NCBI GenBank assembly: GCA_001600415.1
Contig: BCJX01000004.1
Span: 1,011,689-1,075,688, forward strand
Reading direction: 5' to 3'
Length of the DNA stretch: 64,000 bases
Source: Pascua guehoae
Taxonomy: Eukaryota > Basidiomycota > Tremellomycetes > Trichosporonales > Trichosporonaceae
A program made the position numbers and the translations under genes. This document shows, piece by piece, positions 57,146 to 64,000 of the stretch; position 1 is the stretch's first letter, and every line of letters begins with the position of its first letter. The notes beneath the pieces were generated by a model. That model did no database searches, had not been told where the DNA came from, and saw only the letters and a list, made by a program, of their open reading frames with translations.

Positions 57146-60100
57146 ATGAGCTCCCTCCAGGAGCCACCAGCCCCACGGAAGACGTATGGTCGCGTACGAC
57201 ATGTCTCCGACGACGAGGACACCCCCGCCGCAAGCACGTTGGTGTTTGGCAATGTCAAGCCGGCGACCAGCGCGTCGGAACGACCGGCCGCTTCGCCGGG
57301 CAAGAGCCTGCTCGACCGGTTTGCGTCGGCCAAGACCAGCTTTCTCGACGGCGTTACCAGGATGAAGGACCTCAACCAGGACGAGGCCCCCGACTATGAA
57401 GAAGATACGACAGACGACGAAGCCGAGCCCACCAAGGAGGAGCTCGAGGCGGTCATGGCCCAGATGCGGCGTGAGGCGCGTGGCGAAATTGCCTCCACGG
57501 TGACCGCAAAGCAGCCCTCGCCTACCAAGCGTTCCACTGCCTCTACAGGAGCTTTAGCTTCAAGAGCCCTGGTAGGCGTGGGTTCGTCGTCGACGTTATC
57601 GCCCGCTCCCTCCTCCACGCCACCCAAAGTCTCGGATGCCATCGGCAAGTCGTCCTCTCCCCAGCCTGGACCGTCGCCAGCGATCTCGGATGTGTCCTCG
57701 TCCACGCCACTCGAGGAGGAGACTGTTATCCCCGTCGTGTCGGGGCGTCGACGGAGGATCATTACTGATGATGAGGACGAGACGCCGTTACATGCCGATC
57801 ACGTCCCTGCATCGCTCGACGACGACGAGGAGGACAATGAGACTGATAACGACGACACGCCCCGGGCCGCGCCACGACCAGCCTCCAAGGAGAACGGCGT
57901 GTTAGCCGACCCGTTCGGCATCTTCTCTGATGATGAAGAAAGCCTGTCGCCCTCTCGCCCAGCAAAGAACACTAAGAAGGGCCTGAACAAGAAGGACACG
58001 GAGGAAATGCAACGTGACATTGCACGCGCACGCCGGGGTACGCGTTTCTCGACAATGGTGGGCACTGCTGACAATCACAGAGAAACAAGTCGAAGTCTCT
58101 CGCCCCGAGGTGAAGCACAAACCACTTAGCTCGTGGTTTACCAAGGCCAACCTGATCGCATCGTGTGTCATTTGCACTCGTTAAGCGCTGACCCCAGTGC
58201 TGCAGTGGCGAGTGGCTCGGCGCCCTCAGCTCCCATGCCTCGGACATCGCCCACGGTGGCAGGAACCTCGGACGACATTGCGCAGTTTACACCGAGCTCT
58301 GGCCCCGGAGCAAAGCACCCACATCACCGTGGTCACGGGCGGAGCTCGTCGCCGACACCACAGGATGCCTCGCATACGCGTGCGCTTATCCCGTCCACGT
58401 CGGAAATGTTCGAAGACGACGATGGGGAGATTGACTTGGACGCATTCCTGGACCATTCATCAGCCGTTGCTGACCGTCGTGCACGCCTTGCTGCAGCAAA
58501 GAAGGCCGCTCTAGCGGCTAAGCGCACCGTGGTCGAGGACGACGAGCTCGACTTTACCGTGGAGCCTGCTGGACCATCCCGACCTGCGCCACGTCCGGCA
58601 CCACCCCAACTACCGATGGGCCGCAACGTCCCCGACCCGCGTGCGGTGCTGAATCGTCCCCCTGCGCCAGCCGCTACCAAGACGCGCCAGACCTGGATGC
58701 GCATGGCCGGCCCGCGGTCCAAACAGCAGACTCTGACCGAGACATATCTCGACTTTGCTGGTGGGCAGTTTGCACACGCTGGGCTGCGGCACGCATCCGG
58801 CGGCGCGCGGCCCGCAGGCATGAAGCCCAATCGCGACATCGCTATCTCGCAGGGCCAGGTTGAGGCGTCGATGAAGAAGAAGCACCAGGAGCAGGTGCGC
58901 CAGTTGGCCGCAAAGAAGGAGCAGCTGTACGGACGCGGACGGAAGCTGCCGGAAAAGGTCACACCAGACTTTGAGGCGTTGGCAGCCGCACAGGAGGAGG
59001 AATCGGCGGAGAGGAGCGACTCGGACGACGACTCGGACGACGCCGAGTATAATCCGGCGTACAGTGGTGACGAAGCCGAGAACGACGAGAACGAAAACGA
59101 CGAGAACGACGAGAACATCCCATACCGTCCCTCTGTCGTCGAGGACTCTCTCGAGGAGGAGACGGAGGAGAGCGACGGTGACAAGGAAAACCAACCCCCG
59201 CCTCCAGAGACGGAACCGGTCGATGATGCCGATGACGACAACCCCTTCCGTGTCCGCCGCGTGGGTCGTGCTCGTCCTTCACGCCGCGTGGCCTTTGATA
59301 GTGACGACGAGGACGAAGCCGCCGAGCCTGTTCACGATACCTCGCTCCGCGCTGCAGTCGAAGGGAAGACGGACTCTTCTGCCACTCCTCGTTCAGCACC
59401 AGTACGAGGTAGCACACAGGTCCCTCTGGCAGATACTACAACCGACGACAGCGCGAACACTGGTGATGCGGAAGACCTCGGCTTTGATTTCGCTGGCTTT
59501 GGGAGCGCGAGCGGGAGTGGCGGGTTCTCGCAGCTCTTTGGCGCGACGCAGGCAGTGGTGAGTGTCAACGGGGGTGGTTTGTTGTTCTGGAGTTTTGCCT
59601 GGGCTGTACATTTTACATGAGATTGCTGACACCCAGGATGCGGAAGCTGAAGGCGACGGCTTTGCTGCTCTTCGTGAGGCTCCGCAAGGTCTGCTGCCTG
59701 CCCACGCGCTGCTCCCCGAAGTCAACATCTCGGAGTCACAGGCACGCCGTGACAATGCGCTCATTGCGGCCGAGATCGAGGCTGCAGCTGCTGCTGAGCC
59801 AGTCGAGGAGAAGGAAACCCGGCAGTACCTCAACTCGCAAGGGTAAGCTACTGATTGTCCTGGGCCGCCGTAGCTGACACTTTAGGTTCTTCACCCAAAC
59901 GCGTCCAGTTGGGCGCCCAGCGACCCCCTCGCACGCAACACAGCTCACGCCGCGCGTGGACGCGACGCTGGCGACCACCCATATGTCTTCAACGCAGAGG
60001 CATTTGTCATCGACGCAGGTCGGCTCGACCAGCCCGAAGCATCCCAGCACAGCGGCGGAAGGCAGCTCGTCGACTGGAGTGGTGGACCTCGCCAGCCCCG

Positions 60101-61416
60101 AGCCCGAGCTGACTCGTCTCCGTCGCCGTGCGTCTCCTTCGTCGGACGGCAAGGATGCGTCGTCTTCGCGCGAGCACTCGCCATCTCCCTCGAAGAGCAC
60201 GTCTCGGAAGAATGCCTTTGACCTGCTCAAGTCGGGTGCACAGCGTGCCGAAGCGCGGGCAGCACGTGCTGCCGCTCGCCGGGCAAATGGCATGATCGAC
60301 GAGCAGGCCGAGGAGAGCGACGAGGACAGTGGCTGGGGCTTCCTGGGGCGCGAGGCGGAGGACGACGACGATGACAACGACGAGGGATACATTCCCGAGC
60401 TCCTGGATGACAAGGAAATGACCGAGGAGGAGCGCAAGCGCAACGAGGAGCTTGCCAAGGCCAAGCGTCGGTAAGTGTCCGACTGGGGGAGCCAGCAGAG
60501 GGTTCTCTACAAGTGACGACGTACTGACGGCAGCGAAATCGAGGAGACGGACGATGCGCGGCGCGAGGCCGAGGCGAAAAAGGTCGCCGAGGGCTACTAT
60601 CGCACGAAGAAGCGTGGCAACGATTTCCTCTCGGACGAAGAGTCGGACGGGGAGGGTGGACGGCGCAAGCGGTGGTCCAAGAAGCAGCGCCGGATGCGCC
60701 GCCTCGACCGCGAGGACGGGCTGTACAAGCTCGGCGACGAGGCCAACGTCTTCCTCACGGCGTACGAGGAGGGTCTTGACAGCGACATTGAGATTGAGGA
60801 GGCGCCCGCGAGCCCTGGTGCGACGCCCGAAAAGCCCCTCGCGCGCAGCAGCCGCGAGGCATGGGATCTCCTCCGCGACCGCGCGCGGATGAACCGTATG
60901 GTGAGTGATGGAAACTGCGTGGCTGGTGTGACAGGCTCGCTCCACTATTGTCTCGAGTCGAACGTGATGCTGACGGTCCAGGTCGGCATGGAGCTCGACG
61001 ACGAGTTGGAAATCACCGCCGACGACGTGGGCTTCTCAATCGCCCGTCACCGCACGTTAACCGTCACGGACATGGTGCCAGACGCCGACCCAGACGACCC
61101 CGGAGAAGCGACCGCGAGCGGCCGTCCCCGCCTTGCGCGCGCGGCCACGTCGCTCCGCTCCGTCGCGGCCTACGAGCGCTTTGTCGCCGACGAGGCCGGG
61201 GCGCGCCGCGGCGGGACGGCCGTCAGTGTCGTCGTCCAGGAACGCCGCGGTGTGGGACGCAGCGCGAGCACCAGTGCCGTCACGGGCGGGAGCGGAGGCG
61301 CGAGCGGGAGTGGGAGCGGGAGGAGCAAGAATGGGCCAGGGGCGGGGCCGAGCAGGCCCAATGCGTTGCGGTCCGGGTCGAGTATTCTGCTCGACCGCGG
61401 GAGGCGATTTGGGTGA
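57146..61416 (+). CDS. MRC1: Mrc1/claspin replication-checkpoint mediator
   Basis: Fork component that relays the S-phase checkpoint from ATR/Mec1 to the effector kinase. Exons: 57146-58037, 58081-58162, 58198-59557, 59637-59842, 59886-60470, 60534-60900, 60982-61416; in phase, 1308 residues. It is highly charged and mostly disordered, as usual for claspins. Landmarks are RKTYGR near the N-terminus, RREKQVEVSRPEVKHKPLS before SSWFTKANL, GFFTQTRPV, acidic blocks (SDDDSDDAEYNP), ESDEDSGWGFLG, and the C-terminal helix RRRMRRLDREDGLYKL then FLTAYEEGLDSD. Several TQ sites (SSTQRHLSSTQ, FTQT) are candidate checkpoint-kinase targets. The tail is Gly/Ser-rich. Identification relies on this set of short conserved blocks and the overall architecture. 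Confidence 0.87.
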
Positions 61417-61961
61417 GCCGCGGGCGCGAGGGAGGGTTGGCGTGGGACAGTACGTACACTACCATGGGATGCATTTTGTTTACTGTATGAGATACGAGTG
61501 CAAGTGCGAGTGAGCGGCGAGCACGATGCTAGGGGGCGTGGGCAAGGTTGTAGGCACGTTGGCAAGGACTGCTTGCTGGGTTGCAGTGCAATGTGGTCTT
61601 TTGGTGCGTTCATGGGTACAGTCTCGCCAAGCTGTCTTCCTCGTCAACGCAAACAACTGTCGACGTGTACATGGTTGGTTTACGAGGCCGGATGGCCCCA
61701 TGTCAGAGGATCTTGCTGAGCAGGACAATTAGTCTGCTGCGTGCAGTACACGACGCGAATGAGCTCTCGCCCTCTCCCTTTGAGTGTAGCTTGCCCAGTG
61801 CACACAAGCTGCACTGCACAGATTCTTCGCAAGCAATGCATATTTTCTTCCACTTTGGACAAGATTCTTCTTGTGGTGCAATTCCTTTCCTACCAGAGCC
61901 GACGCAGCAACACTGGCAGCAACACTGGCAGCAACACTGGCAGCCCACCAACTTGAGGCGT
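61417..61961. other. Intergenic between convergent MRC1 and reductase genes
   Basis: 545 bp holding both 3' flanks. A 12-bp tandem repeat (CAGCAACACTGG, three copies plus a partial) lies at 61905-61943, about 20 bp beyond the reductase stop codon and so in its probable 3' UTR. No gene was seen. Confidence 0.7.
61905..61943. repeat. 12-bp tandem repeat in reductase 3' flank
   Basis: CAGCAACACTGG repeated at 61905-61916, 61917-61928 and 61929-61940, plus CAG. Confidence 0.93.
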
Positions 61962-64000
61962 CTAGTGGACAAAGCCGTTCTGCATCCAGTTTTTTGCCCA
62001 TTTGGTGACGAGCTCTTCGTCAATGGGGCGGCAGTTTGCGATTGCCGACGAGACTCTGGAGGTGCGTTCGATGGCGACTGCGGGGTCGTCGGGGACGGTC
62101 TGGCCGCCAAAGCGGTTCTTGTAGAACCACTGTGATGTCAGTATTATTATGATTTATTGGCTGGGTATTTGCTCACAAGCAGCTTGTAGGTGGGGTTTAC
62201 GCTTGGGTCGGGGTTACTGTGCTCGAGACGGTTGAGCCACTCGAAGCGGTCTGCCTCTTCGAAGCGGAGGCCGCCTCGCTTGAGGCCGTCGAGGATGGTG
62301 TCCCACGACGTCTGCTTTGTGTTGATAATGTGGTAGACAATGGCGTGGGGCACTTCGAGCTGGGGGAGCGTATTGGTCGCGGCGACGACTTCGGATACGG
62401 CGCGGCCCGCGACGTCGAACGGGATCCAGGCCGGGTGGTAGTCGAGGCGTGGCAGTTCGCCAATCTCGTTTGCGGCGTGGAAGAGGAGGGGCCAGGATTC
62501 CGTCTCGTTCCAGACGCCGTTTTCGGTATCGCCCGTCATTTGCCCGATGCGGAAGACGCCCGCGCGGACACGGTCGCCGACGCGCTCGAGGAGTTTCTCA
62601 ACGACCCATTTCGACTGGGCGTACCCGTACCCGGCGGCCATTTCGGGGCTCGGCGCAAAGTCCTCGGGGACGAGGAGGTCGGGACGGCCCATCCACGTCG
62701 AGATGGACGACGAGAAGAAAAAGGACGGCTTGACGGCCCGCTTCGACTCCATGGCCATGTTGATCAGGTTGACCGTGCCGCACACGTGCTCTTCAAATGA
62801 CGACAGGGCCATGTTGAAGTTTACCGGCCACGCATTGTGCACCACGGCCGTGACGGCGTCGCGGATCTTTGCATACTCGCCCGGCGTGAGGCCGAGGTAC
62901 GGCTTGGCCACGTCGGCCGCGTACGAGTCGAATCTGGCGTCGGGGACGCGGCGCTTGCGCTTGAGCAGCGACTCGTGCACGCGCGTGCGCGACGCGGCAT
63001 GTGTGCTCGCGCGCGACAGACAAATGACCTTTGCCACGTTGGGGTGGCGCGTGATTTGGTCGAGAATGTGCGCGCCCAGCGTCCCCGTCGCGCCCGTGAG
63101 GAGGACGACCTGGCCGCGGTCGCCGCCCGTCAGTGGACCGGGCGGTGCGGGCATCTTGACCTTGGACGCCCACTTGTCGACCATGTCGATCATGAGGTTG
63201 AGCGTCGCCTTTGCACTCGTCGGCGCGGCCGCGATCGTGTCTGCGCCCCCCGCGGGCGCCTCCTCGAGCTCAATCAGGTAGGCGGCGAGATTGGCAATCG
63301 TCGGGTGCTCGTATACGACATTCTGGCCCAGCACGGCACCGTTCAGGTCAATCTGCTTCATGACGTCGTTGCGCACGCGCGTCGCCGCAATCGAGTCGAC
63401 GCCAAACCCAAACAGGTCCGTCATGGGCGTCAGCTCGTCCGTGTGCTTGTTGCTCAGCACGCGCTCAATCGTCTCGGTCAGAAACGCCTCCATCTCGCGC
63501 TGCGTCTTGAGCTTGCGCTTGGGCGCAGCATTCTTCTCCTCGACCACATTGTACGCAGAGTTGATCACGTCGGCAAACTGCCGGTACGCGGCCGGGCGCA
63601 GCAGCGACAGCTTGGCCGTCTTGGGCACCTTTGTGCCGTACGGCATCACGACGACCATTTCGGGCGCAATCCGGCTGTGGCTCGGCGCAGACGCGTTGGC
63701 GTCGGCAATCACTGGCCATACCGCGTCAATGTATGCCTTGCGGTCCTGGCTCAGCGTCGCGCCCTTTTCAGTCGGCACGAGGATCGCGCCCGTCTGCGGC
63801 CGTCCGTCGCCAAAGACAATGCAGTCGGCAATCAGAGGGCTGTCGCTAGACTGGAACCGTTAGCAGAGGGCCGAGGAGAAGGGCGGGTGGTTTCACTTGG
63901 ACACATTCAAAAGATGGGAAGGAGCGCAACGCAGAAACTTCACTCACAATGTTGTTCTCAATCGGGACCGGGTTGGTCTTTTCACCGAGCGAGTGGACAA
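61962..64000 (-). CDS. NRPS-like adenylate-forming carboxylic acid reductase (A-T-R), 5' end outside window
   Basis: Enzyme type that activates a carboxylic acid as the adenylate, loads it on a phosphopantetheine arm and reduces it to an aldehyde with NADPH, as in Lys2-like reductases. Exons (minus): 64000-63948 (partial), 63850-62177 and 62129-61962, in phase, about 630 visible residues. Landmarks in order: the end of the adenylation domain (HSLGEKTNPVPIENN; SDSPLIADCIVFGDGRPQTG; SRIAPEMVVVMPYGTKVPKT), a carrier domain with the phosphopantetheine serine in FGFGVDSIAATRVRND, and a short-chain-type reductase domain with VVLLTGATGTLGAHILDQI. That domain also has the catalytic Tyr/Lys pair in YGYAQSKWVVEKLL and a C-terminal WFYKNRFGG to WMQNGFVH. 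Lys2 itself usually has a different layout around the carrier, so a secondary-metabolite or general aryl/alkyl acid reductase is more likely. Substrate unknown. Confidence 0.9.

Overview
The window is nuclear DNA of a basidiomycete fungus, most likely a GC-rich, intron-dense Tremellomycete (Trichosporonales-like). Nearly every gene is split by introns of about 36-100 nt. These have GTGAGT/GTAAGT-type donors and a CTGAC or CTAAC branch point 5-15 nt before the acceptor AG. The Ste50 protein carries two C-terminal SH3 domains, a basidiomycete architecture (Ubc2 type). Exon structures below were built by hand. Reading frames were checked across every junction, so boundaries are predictions without transcript support.

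Layout, left to right: the 3' part of STE50/UBC2 (+); a cysteine-rich GPI-anchored surface protein built partly from micro-exons (+); a small secreted R-type lectin (+); MED22 with an unusual SPxK-repeat tail (-), divergent from a RAD51D-like recombinase paralogue (+); a ChaC glutathione-degrading enzyme (-); a single-pass membrane protein with an Atg8-binding-like motif (+); PEX3 (+); a 115-residue unknown protein in nine tiny exons (+); a repeat-rich, gene-poor stretch of about 4.6 kb with an AT-rich island; a SnoaL-like protein (-); an intron-containing tRNA-Lys(CUU) (+); MED9 with a 1-kb intron (-); the PDK1/Pkh kinase (-); an AMID/FSP1-type FAD oxidoreductase (-); a CLASP microtubule protein (-); the Rag GTPase GTR2 (-), divergent from the replication-checkpoint mediator MRC1 (+); and the 3' part of an NRPS-like carboxylic acid reductase (-), cut by the right edge.

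Functionally this is ordinary chromosomal gene content and not a cluster or island. It covers signalling (STE50, PDK1, GTR2), transcription (two Mediator subunits), genome maintenance (RAD51D-like, MRC1), cytoskeleton and organelles (CLASP, PEX3), redox and metabolism (ChaC, AMID, reductase) and surface or secreted proteins. The most unusual content is structural: 7- and 10-nt micro-exons, stop-free introns of 3n length inside conserved domains, long poly-C tracts in introns, a Mediator subunit with about 30 SPx[K/R] repeats, and a receptor-like membrane protein with a WxxV motif. Two runs of N (462-561 and 49083-49117) are assembly gaps.
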